DNA of 26,716 bases from DATJLY01 sp035604195 (GTDB taxonomy: Bacteria; Pseudomonadota; Alphaproteobacteria; ATCC43930; CGMCC-115725). The position numbers were made by a program, and so were the translations under genes. The first letter of the stretch is position 1; every line of letters begins with the position of its first letter. Of the stretch, positions 1 to 9,820 are shown in pieces. The notes under the pieces were generated by a model. The model made no database searches and had not been told where the DNA came from. It worked only from the letters and a program-made list of their open reading frames with translations. The DNA lies in assembly GCA_035604195.1 (NCBI GenBank), contig DATNIY010000096.1:1-26716 (forward strand), given 5' to 3'.

Positions 1-39
1 CTGGTAGGATTGCGCCGACTCCTGGATTTCTGGGTGCCA

Positions 40-471
40 ATGCCCCTTTGTATCGCGGTTGCTGCCGATCATGGCGGTTTCGATCTCAAGACCCTGCTCC
101 TGCCTGAACTTTCGGCACTCGGGTTCGCAGTCCTCGACCTCGGCGCCTGCGACCGCGAGCCGGTCGATTATCCCGACTTCGCCGATGCGCTCGCGGCGGC
201 GCTCGAGACCGGCCGCGCGGACAGCGGCCTGCTCGTCTGCGGCAGCGGCATCGGCATGTCGATTGCCGTGAACCGCCATGCCGCAATCCGCGGCGCGCTC
301 TGTCATGACGCCTTGACGGCGCGGCTGGCGCGCCAACATAACGACGCCAACGTTCTCGTCTTGGGCGGCCGCATCCTCGGTCCCGAACTCGCCCGGGATT
401 GTCTCAAGATCTTCCTGACCACCGCGTTCGAGGGCGGGCGCCATGCCCGCCGCGTCGCCCAACTCGCCTGA
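40..471 (+). CDS. rpiB: Ribose-5-phosphate isomerase B
   Basis: RpiB interconverts ribose 5-phosphate and ribulose 5-phosphate in the cytoplasm (non-oxidative pentose phosphate pathway). The 143-residue product has the family length and motifs: an N-terminal ADHGG nucleotide-fold loop, and CGSGIGMSIAVNRH, which holds the active-site cysteine of the E. coli-type enzyme. The HNDANVLVLGGR segment is also typical. I chose ATG at 40, because the protein then begins MPLCIAVAADHGG as in homologues; an in-frame TTG at 10 would add ten residues with no family support. It lies 32 bases upstream of glyA on the same strand, an alphaproteobacterial pairing, and ribulose 5-phosphate is also the substrate of the RibB reaction encoded downstream. 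Upstream promoter sequence lies outside the window. Confidence 0.93.
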   Translation: MPLCIAVAADHGGFDLKTLLLPELSALGFAVLDLGACDREPVDYPDFADALAAALETGRADSGLLVCGSGIGMSIAVNRHAAIRGALCHDALTARLARQHNDANVLVLGGRILGPELARDCLKIFLTTAFEGGRHARRVAQLA

Positions 472-503
472 CCGCACGCAGAACCGACACGAGGCCCGTT
501 CGC

Positions 504-1823
504 ATGTCCTCTGTTCCGAGCCCCGCCTACCGCCTGCCCAACAGCTTTTTCGCCGCCGGCGTCGCCGAGACCGATCCCGAGCTGGCTGCCGCCATCGGCG
601 GCGAGCTGAAGCGCCAGCAGAACCAGATCGAGCTGATCGCGTCCGAAAACATCGTGTCGCGCGCGGTGCTGGAGGCGCAGGGCTCGGTCCTCACCAACAA
701 ATACGCCGAGGGCTATCCCGGCCGCCGCTATTATGGCGGCTGCGAATATGTCGATGTCGCCGAGCAACTGGCCATCGACCGGGCGAAGCGGCTGTTCGAG
801 TGCGCCTTCGCCAATGTCCAGCCGCATTCGGGGGCCCAGGCCAATCAGGCCGTGTTCCTCGCTCTGGCGCAGCCCGGCGATCCCATTCTCGGCATGTCGC
901 TCGCCGCGGGCGGGCATTTGACGCATGGCGCGCCGCCGAACCTCTCGGGCAAATGGTTCCACGCCGTGCAATACGGCGTCCGCCGCGAGGATGGGCGCAT
1001 CGACATGGACGAGGTCGAGCGCCTGGCCCAGGCGGCCCGGCCCAAGATCATCATCGCCGGCGGCTCGGCCTATCCCCGCATCATCGACTTCGCCGGCTTC
1101 CGCCGCATCGCCGATGCGGTCGGCGCCTATCTCATGGTGGACATGGCGCATTTCGCCGGGCTCGTTGCCGGCGGCGCCCATCCGAGCCCGCTGCCCCATG
1201 CCCATGTGGTGACGACGACCACGCACAAGACCTTGCGCGGACCGCGCGGCGGCATGATCCTGGGCGCCGACGAGGAGATCGGCAGGCGCATCAACAGCGC
1301 CGTCTTCCCGGGGCTGCAGGGCGGGCCGCTGATGCATGTCATCGCCGCCAAGGCGGTGATGCTGGCCGAGGCGCTCCGACCTGAATTCAAGCTCTACGCG
1401 CGCGCGGTGGTCGATAACGCGCAGACCCTGGCGGCGAAGCTGGTGGAGCGCGGCCTCGCCGTCGTCTCCGGCGGCACCGATACGCATCTGATGCTGGCCG
1501 ATCTGCGGCCGAAGAAGCTCACGGGCAAACTCGCCGAGCAGGCGCTGGAGCGCGCCGGCATCACCTGCAACAAGAACGGCATTCCTTTCGATCCGGAAAA
1601 GCCGACCGTCACCTCCGGCATCCGTCTCGGCAGTCCGGCAGGGACGACGCGCGGCTTCGGGGGGGCGGAATTCCGGCAGATCGGCGAGTTCATCGCCGAG
1701 GTGCTCGACGGGCTCGCCGTCAACGGCGACAACAACGGCGCGGTGGAAGCGGCGGTGCGGCGCAAGGTGGAGCAGCTTTGCGCGCGCTTCCCGGTCTATC
1801 CCCTCGCGCCGGCGGGATGGTGA
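504..1823 (+). CDS. glyA: Serine hydroxymethyltransferase
   Basis: GlyA is a PLP enzyme that converts serine and tetrahydrofolate to glycine and 5,10-methylene-tetrahydrofolate, the main source of one-carbon units. The 439-residue product shows the family landmarks in order: IELIASENI near residues 42-50, the NKYAEGYPGRRYYGG substrate loop near 65-79, and the PLP lysine K242 in TTTTHKTLRGPRGG. The length is close to normal, with a slightly longer N-terminus before the conserved core. ATG at 504 gives a protein starting MSSVPSPAYR; an earlier in-frame start at 399 would overlap rpiB by 73 bases and adds an arginine-rich tail without family support. It sits between rpiB and nrdR in what looks like one transcription unit with the riboflavin genes. 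Confidence 0.96.
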   Translation: MSSVPSPAYRLPNSFFAAGVAETDPELAAAIGGELKRQQNQIELIASENIVSRAVLEAQGSVLTNKYAEGYPGRRYYGGCEYVDVAEQLAIDRAKRLFECAFANVQPHSGAQANQAVFLALAQPGDPILGMSLAAGGHLTHGAPPNLSGKWFHAVQYGVRREDGRIDMDEVERLAQAARPKIIIAGGSAYPRIIDFAGFRRIADAVGAYLMVDMAHFAGLVAGGAHPSPLPHAHVVTTTTHKTLRGPRGGMILGADEEIGRRINSAVFPGLQGGPLMHVIAAKAVMLAEALRPEFKLYARAVVDNAQTLAAKLVERGLAVVSGGTDTHLMLADLRPKKLTGKLAEQALERAGITCNKNGIPFDPEKPTVTSGIRLGSPAGTTRGFGGAEFRQIGEFIAEVLDGLAVNGDNNGAVEAAVRRKVEQLCARFPVYPLAPAGW

Positions 1824-1859
1824 CCGCGACAGCGGCGAGAGAGTCAGGGGAGGGAAGCA

Positions 1860-2324
1860 ATGCGCTGTCCGTTCTGCGGATGCGAGGATACCCAGGTCAA
1901 GGACTCACGGCCGACCGACGACCGCGGCGCCATCCGCCGCCGCCGGCTTTGTCCCAATTGCGCGGCGCGCTTCACCACCTTCGAGCGGGTGCAGCTGCGC
2001 GAGCTCACGGTGATCAAGAAGAATGGCCAGCGCGAGCCCTTCGACCGCGACAAGCTCGCCCGCTCGATCCGCATCTCCCTGCGCAAGCGGCCGGTCGAGC
2101 CTGAACGGGTGGAGCGGGTGATCAACTCGATCGTGCGCCAGCTCGAAAGCTCCGGCGAGACCGACATCCCCAGCGACATGATCGGCGAGTTGGTCATGGA
2201 ATCGCTCGCCGCCCTCGACCAGGTGGCCTATGTCCGCTTCGCCTCGGTCTATCGCAATTTCCGCGAGGCCAAGGATTTCGGCGAGTTCATTGGCCGCATC
2301 GGCGCCAACGTCGAAGGGGATTGA
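1860..2324 (+). CDS. nrdR: Transcriptional repressor NrdR
   Basis: NrdR represses ribonucleotide reductase genes when its ATP-cone senses ATP/dATP. The 154-residue product has a zinc ribbon at the N-terminus with cysteines C3, C6, C31 and C34, followed by an ATP-cone domain at about residues 49-139 beginning LTVIKKNGQREPFDRDKL. Length and order match the family exactly. A purine-rich ribosome-binding site (AGGGGAGGGAAG) lies just before the ATG at 1860. It is located between glyA and ribD, the usual alphaproteobacterial position. No NrdR-box-like operator was seen in this window, so its targets lie elsewhere. Confidence 0.96.
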   Translation: MRCPFCGCEDTQVKDSRPTDDRGAIRRRRLCPNCAARFTTFERVQLRELTVIKKNGQREPFDRDKLARSIRISLRKRPVEPERVERVINSIVRQLESSGETDIPSDMIGELVMESLAALDQVAYVRFASVYRNFREAKDFGEFIGRIGANVEGD

Positions 2325-2330
2325 GGCCCC

Positions 2331-3428
2331 GTGGACGACGCCGCGCACATGCGGGCGGCGCTTGCCCTCGCGCGGCGCGGCTTGGGCCAGGTCTGGCCCA
2401 ACCCGACGGTCGGCTGCGTCCTGGTTAGGGATGGCGAGGTGGTGGGCCGCGGCTGGACGCAGCCCGGCGGCCGTCCGCATGGCGAGACCGAGGCATTGCG
2501 GCGCGCCGGCGCGCGGGCGGCGGGCGCGACCGCCTTTGTCAGCCTCGAGCCGTGCTGCCATTGGGGCAAGACGCCGCCTTGCACCGACGCGCTCATCGCG
2601 GCGCGCATCGCCCGGGTGGTGCTGCCGATCGAGGACCCCGATCCACGCGTCGCCGGTCAGGGCATTGCGCGGCTGCGCGCCGCCGGCATTGCGGTCGAGA
2701 CCGGGCTCTGCGCCGAAGCCGCGAGCGAGATCAACGCCGGATTCCTCTTGCGCATAGCGACCGGGCGGCCGCTGGTGACCTTGAAGCTTGCCGCCAGCCT
2801 CGATGGCCGGATCGCTACGGCGAGCGGCCAGAGCCGCTGGATCACCGGCGAGCCGGCGCGGGAGCGGGCGCATTTGCTGCGCGCCAGCCATGATGCCGTC
2901 ATGGTCGGCAGCAATACCGTGCAGACCGATGATCCCGAGCTCACCTGCCGGCTGCCCGGGCTCGAGCAGCGCAGCCCCGTGCGCATCGTCGTCGACGGCA
3001 GGCTGCGCGTGCCCTTGACGGCGCGGGTGGTGGTCGCGGCGCGGCGGACGCCGACCTGGTTCATCATACGGGAGGACGCCGACGAGACGCGCCGCAAGGT
3101 CTTTGCCGATTGCGGCGTCGAGACGATCGTGGTGCCCGTCACGCAAACCGGCGAGCTCGATCTTGCGGCGGGCCTTGCCGAGCTTGGCAGTCGCGGCCTG
3201 ACGCGCGTGCTGGCCGAGGGCGGCTCCCGCTTCGCTGCGGCCCTGATTTCCGCCGATCTGGTCGATCGCCTGGCCTGGTTCCACGCGCCCAGCATCATCG
3301 GCGGCGACGGGCTTGCCGCCGTGGCGGCGTTCGGGGTCGCTCATTTCGCCGCGGCGCCGCGCTTCGAGCGCCTGTCGCTCGAAACGGTCGGCAAGGATGT
3401 GCTGGAAACCTTGCGGCGCGCGACCTAG
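2331..3428 (+). CDS. ribD: Bifunctional riboflavin deaminase/reductase RibD
   Basis: RibD carries out the second and third steps of riboflavin synthesis: deamination of the diaminopyrimidine, then NADPH-dependent reduction of the ribosyl side chain. The 365-residue product has an N-terminal zinc deaminase domain (about 1-145) with H50 and E52 in a PHGE motif and zinc cysteines C75 and C84 in the EPCCHWGKTPPC segment. The reductase domain follows (about 147-365), starting PLVTLKLAASLDGRIAT. The middle residue of the usual HAE motif is Gly rather than Ala, which leaves the His-x-Glu chemistry intact. I chose GTG at 2331, six bases after nrdR and preceded by GAAGGGGA; ATG at 2349 (residue 7) is a possible alternative. 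Confidence 0.95.
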   Translation: MDDAAHMRAALALARRGLGQVWPNPTVGCVLVRDGEVVGRGWTQPGGRPHGETEALRRAGARAAGATAFVSLEPCCHWGKTPPCTDALIAARIARVVLPIEDPDPRVAGQGIARLRAAGIAVETGLCAEAASEINAGFLLRIATGRPLVTLKLAASLDGRIATASGQSRWITGEPARERAHLLRASHDAVMVGSNTVQTDDPELTCRLPGLEQRSPVRIVVDGRLRVPLTARVVVAARRTPTWFIIREDADETRRKVFADCGVETIVVPVTQTGELDLAAGLAELGSRGLTRVLAEGGSRFAAALISADLVDRLAWFHAPSIIGGDGLAAVAAFGVAHFAAAPRFERLSLETVGKDVLETLRRAT

Positions 3429-3440
3429 TTTAGCCGCATC

Positions 3441-4034
3441 ATGTTCACCGGCATCATCGGCGATGTGGGCGCGGTTCGTGCGATTCTCCCCGGCGGCGAC
3501 ACCGGATTTCGCATCGCCACCAGGCTCGACCTCGGCGACCTCGCGATCGGCGCGTCGATCGCCTGCTCCGGTCCGTGCCTCACCGTGGTCGAGAAGGGCG
3601 ACGGCTGGTTCGCCGTCCAGGCCTCGGCCGAGACCTTGGCGCGCACCACGCTCGGCGGCTGGCGCGTCGGCACCCCGGTCAATCTCGAGCGCGCGCTCCG
3701 GGCCGGCGAGGAACTCGGCGGGCATCTCGTCAGCGGCCATATCGATGCGGTGGCCGCGATCGTCGCCCGCCGCAGCGAGGGCGATTCGGCGCGCTTCGTC
3801 TTCGAGGTGCCCGAACCCTACGAGCAGGCAATCGCGACCAAGGGGTCGGTCGCGCTCGACGGCGTCTCGCTCACCGTCAACGAGGTCGAAGGGCGGCGTT
3901 TCGGCGTCAACATCATCCCGCACACTCAGGCGCGGACCACCTTCGGGCGCGCCGCGCCCGGCGACCGCGTCAACCTGGAAGTCGATCTGATCGCGCGCTA
4001 TCTCGCCCGTCTGTCCGGAAGGAGTTTGCCATGA
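3441..4034 (+). CDS. ribE: Riboflavin synthase, alpha subunit
   Basis: Riboflavin synthase dismutates two 6,7-dimethyl-8-ribityllumazine molecules to riboflavin plus the diaminopyrimidine. The 197-residue product has the diagnostic MFTGIIGDVG start and two lumazine-binding barrels: the first contains SGPCLTVVEKG (about 43-53) and the second KGSVALDGVSLTVNEV (about 134-149). The internal repeat and the length fit the family. It starts 12 bases after ribD, and its stop codon overlaps the ribBA start in an ATGA arrangement, which implies translational coupling. The symbol ribE follows the proteobacterial naming; ribC is used in E. coli. Confidence 0.95.
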   Translation: MFTGIIGDVGAVRAILPGGDTGFRIATRLDLGDLAIGASIACSGPCLTVVEKGDGWFAVQASAETLARTTLGGWRVGTPVNLERALRAGEELGGHLVSGHIDAVAAIVARRSEGDSARFVFEVPEPYEQAIATKGSVALDGVSLTVNEVEGRRFGVNIIPHTQARTTFGRAAPGDRVNLEVDLIARYLARLSGRSLP

Positions 4035-5143
4035 GCTTCCTCGAGGTCACTTCGCCGATCGAGGAAATCATCGAGAAGGCGCGCAACGGCCGGATGTTCA
4101 TCCTGGTCGACGACGAGGATCGCGAGAACGAGGGCGACCTCATCATTCCCGCGCAGATGGCGACGCCCGAGATCATCAATTTCATGGCGAAATATGGCCG
4201 CGGCCTCATTTGCCTGGCGCTGACGCGGCACCGGGTCGAGCAGCTGCGCCTGCCGCTCATGCCGCAGCAGAACGCATCGCGGCTACAGACCGCCTTCACC
4301 GTATCGATCGAGGCGCGCGACGGCGTCACCACCGGGATCTCGGCGCCTGATCGCGCTCGCACCATCGCGGTCGCGATCGACCCGACGAAGGGGCCCGACG
4401 ACATCGTCACGCCTGGCCACGTCTTTCCGCTGATGGCGCGGGACGGCGGCGTGCTCGTGCGCACCGGCCATACCGAGGCGGCGGTCGATCTGGCGCGGCT
4501 CGCCGGCCTCAATCCGTCGGGCGTGATCTGCGAGATCATGAACGATGACGGCACGATGGCGCGGCGCCCCGAGCTCCTGGCCTTCGCGCAGCGCCACGGC
4601 GTCAAGATCGCCACCATCGCCGATCTCATCGCCTATCGCCGCCGCCACGACCGCATCGTCGAGCGCCGGCTCGCGGCGCCCTTCCACAGCCGCTACGGCG
4701 GCGAGTGGCGCATGCACGTCTATGCCAACACCGTCGCCTATGCCGAGCATATCGCGCTGGTCAAAGGCGACATCGCCACGCCTGAGCCGGTGCTGGTGCG
4801 CATGCATGCGCTCAACCTGTTCGACGAAGCGCTCGGCAGCAGTACGAGCGGCCGCGCCGACCTGCTGCACCGCGCGATGGGGATGATCGCCGAGACCGGA
4901 CGCGGCGTCGTCGTGCTGCTGCGGGAGTGGACCCCGACCGCGCTGTCCGACCGCTTGCGCGGCCTGATGGAGCGCGGCGTTCCCGGGCCCGAGCTGCGCG
5001 ATTATGGCATCGGCGCGCAGATTCTGCTCGATCTCGGCGTGCACGAGATGATCTTTTTGTCCAACACCGAGCGCACCATCGTCGGCCTCGACGGCTACGG
5101 CCTGTCGGTAGTCGGACGGCGCCCGGTCACCGGCGGCGAGTGA
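4031..5143 (+). CDS. ribBA: 3,4-dihydroxy-2-butanone-4-phosphate synthase with degenerate GTP cyclohydrolase II domain
   Basis: The N-terminal half (residues 1-203) is 3,4-dihydroxy-2-butanone-4-phosphate synthase, which makes the four-carbon unit of riboflavin from ribulose 5-phosphate. It retains the acidic loop DDEDRENEGDLI (27-38), DGVTTGISAPDRA (97-109) and RTGHTEAAVDLARLAGL (144-160) with the catalytic histidine. The C-terminal part (about 206-370) aligns with GTP cyclohydrolase II at AEHIALVKGDI and LLDLGVHEMIFLSNT. However, the three zinc cysteines of the active enzyme are replaced by N262, S273 and R275, and the RQEGRGIGL loop reads REWTPTALS. I infer that only the synthase half is active; such half-dead RibBA proteins occur in alphaproteobacteria. 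ATG at 4031 overlaps the ribE stop. Confidence 0.93.
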   Translation: MSFLEVTSPIEEIIEKARNGRMFILVDDEDRENEGDLIIPAQMATPEIINFMAKYGRGLICLALTRHRVEQLRLPLMPQQNASRLQTAFTVSIEARDGVTTGISAPDRARTIAVAIDPTKGPDDIVTPGHVFPLMARDGGVLVRTGHTEAAVDLARLAGLNPSGVICEIMNDDGTMARRPELLAFAQRHGVKIATIADLIAYRRRHDRIVERRLAAPFHSRYGGEWRMHVYANTVAYAEHIALVKGDIATPEPVLVRMHALNLFDEALGSSTSGRADLLHRAMGMIAETGRGVVVLLREWTPTALSDRLRGLMERGVPGPELRDYGIGAQILLDLGVHEMIFLSNTERTIVGLDGYGLSVVGRRPVTGGE

Positions 5144-5144
5144 A

Positions 5145-5588
5145 ATGGCGGCGGCGCTGCGCATCATGATCGTCGAGGCGCGCTATTACGCTCACATCTC
5201 GGACGAGCTGGCGCGCGGCGCGATCGCGGCGCTCGAGGCGGCGGGCGCGAGCTATGAGCGCGTCACCGTGCCGGGCGCGTTCGAGATCCCGGCGGCGATC
5301 CGCTTCGCCGTCGCGGCGGCGGCGCGCTTCGATGGCTATATCGCGCTGGGCTGCGTCATCCGCGGCGAGACGACGCATTACGACTATGTCTGCCAGGAGA
5401 GCGCGCGCGGCCTGCAGGAATTGGCGCGGGCGCATGACCTCGCCATCGGCTTCGGCATTCTCACGGTCGAGAACGAGGCGCAGGCCGTGGCTCGCGCCGC
5501 GGTCGACCGCCGCAACAAGGGCGGCGAGGCGGCAAAGGCGTGCCTCGCCATGATCGCGCTCAAGCGCCGCCTCGGTCTGGCGCTATGA
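5145..5588 (+). CDS. ribH: 6,7-dimethyl-8-ribityllumazine synthase
   Basis: Lumazine synthase condenses the RibB product with the RibD-derived diaminopyrimidine; it normally forms large cytoplasmic assemblies. The 147-residue protein has the family motifs VPGAFEIP (42-49), GCVIRGETTHYDYVC (69-83, with the catalytic histidine H78) and FGILTVENEAQAVARA. It starts one base after the ribBA stop and its own stop overlaps the nusB start. Length and motif spacing are normal, and I see no sign of damage. Confidence 0.96.
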   Translation: MAAALRIMIVEARYYAHISDELARGAIAALEAAGASYERVTVPGAFEIPAAIRFAVAAAARFDGYIALGCVIRGETTHYDYVCQESARGLQELARAHDLAIGFGILTVENEAQAVARAAVDRRNKGGEAAKACLAMIALKRRLGLAL

Positions 5589-6103
5589 GCGAGCCCGAGC
5601 GCGGCGCGCGCAACCCGGCCGGCGCGCGGCGCCGCACGGCGGCACGGCTCGCGGCGGTGCAGGCGCTCTATCAGATCGAGCTCGCGGGTGCGCCGGCAGA
5701 GACCGTCGTCACCGAGTTTCTGCGTCACCGCCTCGGCCGCCAGCGCGAGGACGAGACCTTCGGCGAGGCCGATGCCACGCTCTTTGCCGAACTCGTGCGC
5801 GGCGCCGTCGAGCGGCAGGCCGAACTCGACCGCCTCATCGGCGCGGCGCTGTCGCCGGACTGGCCGCTCTTACGGCTCGAATCGGTGCTCCGCGCCATTC
5901 TGCGGCTGGGAGCCTATGAACTGCTTGCTTGCAGCGAGGTTCCCGCCACCGTCGCCATCAGCGAATATCTCGACATCGCCCATGCCTTCTTTGCCGCCAA
6001 GGAGCCCGGCCTGGTCAATGGCGTGCTCGATCACCTGGCGCGAACGCTGCGGCCGAACGAGCTCGGGGAGAGACATCGTGGCGGCGCCGTCGCGCCTCAG
6101 TGA
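5585..6103 (+). CDS. nusB: Transcription antitermination factor NusB
   Basis: NusB binds boxA RNA with ribosomal protein S10 and supports antitermination of rRNA operons. The 172-residue product is a helical RNA-binding protein with the family N-terminus RRRTAARLAAVQALYQIEL (15-33) and the C-terminal motifs LRAILRLGAYELL and ISEYLDIAHAFFAAKEPGLVNGVLD. It is a little longer than E. coli NusB (139 residues), mainly through a basic N-terminal tail, as is common in alphaproteobacteria. The ATG at 5585 overlaps the ribH stop, and the 3' end overlaps thiL by 26 bases. The ribH-nusB-thiL order is widely conserved. Confidence 0.95.
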   Translation: MSEPERGARNPAGARRRTAARLAAVQALYQIELAGAPAETVVTEFLRHRLGRQREDETFGEADATLFAELVRGAVERQAELDRLIGAALSPDWPLLRLESVLRAILRLGAYELLACSEVPATVAISEYLDIAHAFFAAKEPGLVNGVLDHLARTLRPNELGERHRGGAVAPQ

Positions 6104-7061
6104 GTTCGAGCGCATCGCGCGCTTCTTCGCGCCCCTGGCGGCGCCGGGCGCACTCGGGCTCATGGACGACGTCGCGCTGATCGACGGGCCGCCGGGCGCG
6201 CAATACGTGCTCAAGACCGATGCCATCGTCGAAGGCGTGCATTTCCGCCCGGACGATCCGCCGAAGCAGGTCGGACAAAAGTTGTTGCGCGTCAACCTCT
6301 CGGATCTCGCCGCCAAGGGCGCAACGCCGGTCGGCTATCTCCTGATGACGGCGCTGGCGCCATCGCGCGACGAGGCTTGGCTTGCGGAATTCGCCGCCGG
6401 GCTTGCCGCCGATCAGGCGACGTTTGGCATCGGCCTATTGGGCGGGGATTCCGTGGCGACTCCGGGGGCGACGACGCTTTCGGTTGCGGCGATCGGCCGG
6501 GTCGCCGCCGGACGCGCCGTGCTGCGGCGAGGCGCGCGGCCCGGAGACCGCATTTACGTCTCGGGCACCTTGGGCGATGCGGCATTGGGGCTCAAGGCGG
6601 CCGCGGGCGGCCTTGCCGGCATCGATGCGGCGGCGCGGGCCTTCCTCATCGACCGCTACCGCCTGCCGCAGCCGCGCCTCGCCCTGGGTTTGGCGCTCGT
6701 CGGCACGGCGCGCGCGATGATCGACATCTCGGACGGGCTTGTCGCCGATCTCGGCCATATCTGCGAGGTCTCGGGCGTGGGCGCAGTGGTCGAGGTGGCG
6801 CTGCTGCCGCTGTCGCACGCGGCCAAGGCGAGCCTCGCCGGCGAGCCCGCCCTGCTCGCTTCCGTGCTCGGCGGCGGCGATGATTACGAGCTGCTGTTCA
6901 CGGCGCCGCCTGCGACTGAGGCGACGCTGGCCGAACTCGGTGCGCGGCTCGGCGTGGCCGTGACCGTGATCGGGCGGATCGAGGCGGGGCAGGGGGTTAG
7001 GGTCCTGGACCCGGAGGGGCATCCGGTCGCCGTGCCGGTGGCGGGCTATCAACATTTCTGA
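6078..7061 (+). CDS. thiL: Thiamine-monophosphate kinase
   Basis: ThiL phosphorylates thiamine monophosphate with ATP to give the cofactor thiamine diphosphate. The 327-residue product has the PurM/ThiL fold markers: an N-terminal SRLSEFERIARFFAPLA segment, MDDVALI, KTDAIVEGVHF (near 46-56) for metal and nucleotide binding, NLSDLAAKGATPVGYLL, ISDGLVADLGHI, and GGDDYELLFT around D268-D269. The start is a GTG at 6078 inside the nusB coding sequence, preceded by GGGGAGAGA. No ATG lies at a suitable place, and the conserved SEFERI motif begins only seven residues later, so this overlap of 26 bases looks real. It is the last gene of the rpiB-to-thiL string. Confidence 0.94.
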   Translation: MAAPSRLSEFERIARFFAPLAAPGALGLMDDVALIDGPPGAQYVLKTDAIVEGVHFRPDDPPKQVGQKLLRVNLSDLAAKGATPVGYLLMTALAPSRDEAWLAEFAAGLAADQATFGIGLLGGDSVATPGATTLSVAAIGRVAAGRAVLRRGARPGDRIYVSGTLGDAALGLKAAAGGLAGIDAAARAFLIDRYRLPQPRLALGLALVGTARAMIDISDGLVADLGHICEVSGVGAVVEVALLPLSHAAKASLAGEPALLASVLGGGDDYELLFTAPPATEATLAELGARLGVAVTVIGRIEAGQGVRVLDPEGHPVAVPVAGYQHF

Positions 7062-7071
7062 TCGCTCGCGG

Positions 7072-7100
7072 TTGCCTCGGCAGCCCGCTTCTGGCATGTT
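7072..7100 (+). promoter_or_regulatory. Candidate sigma-70 promoter for hppA
   Basis: TTGCCT (7072-7077) and CATGTT (7095-7100) are separated by 17 bases in the 89-base gap between thiL and hppA. The match is moderate and seen by eye only. Transcription would begin about 45 bases before the hppA ATG. Confidence 0.4.
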
Positions 7101-7150
7101 CCGCGCGCCCTGCGATCCGGGGTCGAATTCGCAGCGAAGGACCTGAGCAC

Positions 7151-9235
<2,085 letters not shown>

Positions 9236-9260
9236 GTGCTGGCAATCGCGCCGCGCGGCG

Positions 9261-9761
9261 TCAGGGTCCGCCGCCGCCTTGCGTGTTGTCGCCGGTCTTC
9301 TTGGCCGCGGCGTTGAACTTGCCGAAATTGCCGATGAGCTGCTCGATGAAGGAGAACTCGCGGCCCGGCGCCGGCGTCGCATTGGGATTGGGCTCGATCA
9401 TGTCGCGATCCGCCATGCCGCGATGGCGGACGTCGCGGACCACGCCGTCGCCGTCGAAGTCGATCGCCACGACCTGCTGATCGAGGAGTTCGGGTTTCAG
9501 AAAGGCGACCGATTTGGTCTTCTCGCTGACGTAGTACCAGGTGTTGGCATCGAAGGCGGCGACGCTCGAGGGCGAGCCCAGGAGCCGCGTCACCGCCGCC
9601 TTGTCGGTCGCGCCCGGCTTGATCTGCGCGAGCGCCGCCGGATCCGGCAAATTGCCGCGCTGATCGACGGGGACGGTGCAGCCGGCGAGCGCGACGAGCC
9701 CCGCGCCTGCCGCCAGGCCGCGCCACCTTCGCCGATTGAAATTCGCCCCCAACATTCCCAT
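9261..9761 (-). CDS. bamE: Outer membrane protein assembly factor BamE (SmpA/OmlA-type lipoprotein)
   Basis: BamE is a small lipoprotein subunit of the BAM complex that inserts beta-barrel proteins into the outer membrane. The 166-residue product starts with a basic segment (FNRRRWRG), a short hydrophobic stretch and the lipobox LAGC, giving an acylated cysteine at residue 28. The mature part has the SmpA/OmlA pattern: IKPGATDKAAVTRLLGSPS, TWYYVSEKTKSVAFLKPELLDQQVVAIDFDGDGVV. Two ATG codons, ending at 9761 and 9755, are possible starts; both keep the signal sequence, and neither has a good ribosome-binding site. The gene is divergent from the cytochrome c chaperone and converges on hppA. The C-terminal tail is Gly-rich. 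Confidence 0.88.
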   Translation of the reverse strand: MGMLGANFNRRRWRGLAAGAGLVALAGCTVPVDQRGNLPDPAALAQIKPGATDKAAVTRLLGSPSSVAAFDANTWYYVSEKTKSVAFLKPELLDQQVVAIDFDGDGVVRDVRHRGMADRDMIEPNPNATPAPGREFSFIEQLIGNFGKFNAAAKKTGDNTQGGGGP

Positions 9762-9771
9762 GTCGCCGGGA

Positions 9772-9800
9772 AAATTGCACCGCCGAGAGCCCGCTGTCAA
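9772..9800 (-). promoter_or_regulatory. Candidate sigma-70 promoter for bamE
   Basis: Read on the minus strand, a perfect TTGACA (9800-9795) is followed after 17 bases by CAATTT (9777-9772). Transcription would start only about 4-10 bases before the two possible ATGs, a very short leader that slightly favours the start at 9755. Confidence 0.45.
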
Positions 9801-9805
9801 CGTTC

Positions 9806-9820
9806 CCGGCGTCACGCCGG
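9806..9820. promoter_or_regulatory. 15-base inverted repeat, possible operator
   Basis: CCGGCGT and ACGCCGG flank a single central C, a perfect palindrome with a one-base centre in the divergent bamE/chaperone gap. It ends 11 bases before the chaperone ATG and lies just upstream of the bamE -35 box. The one-base centre is better suited to a dimeric protein site than to an RNA hairpin, but chance occurrence in GC-rich DNA is possible. Confidence 0.3.

Noticed and set aside
472..503. FMN riboswitch or other leader element for the riboflavin genes
   Set aside because: The 32-base rpiB-glyA gap and the shorter gaps further down are too small for an FMN riboswitch of about 120 bases, and no RFN-like conserved segments were seen.
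1905..3923. A 672-codon open frame on the minus strand
   Set aside because: It runs antisense to nrdR, ribD and ribE, which have clear families. Its composition (many Arg, Gly, Asp, His) is the mirror of high-GC coding sequence, and no domain is recognisable.
9249..9260. CGCCGCGCGGCG palindrome between hppA and bamE as a terminator
   Set aside because: It is a self-complementary GC block with no room for a loop and no T-tract; chance palindromes of this kind are common at this GC content.
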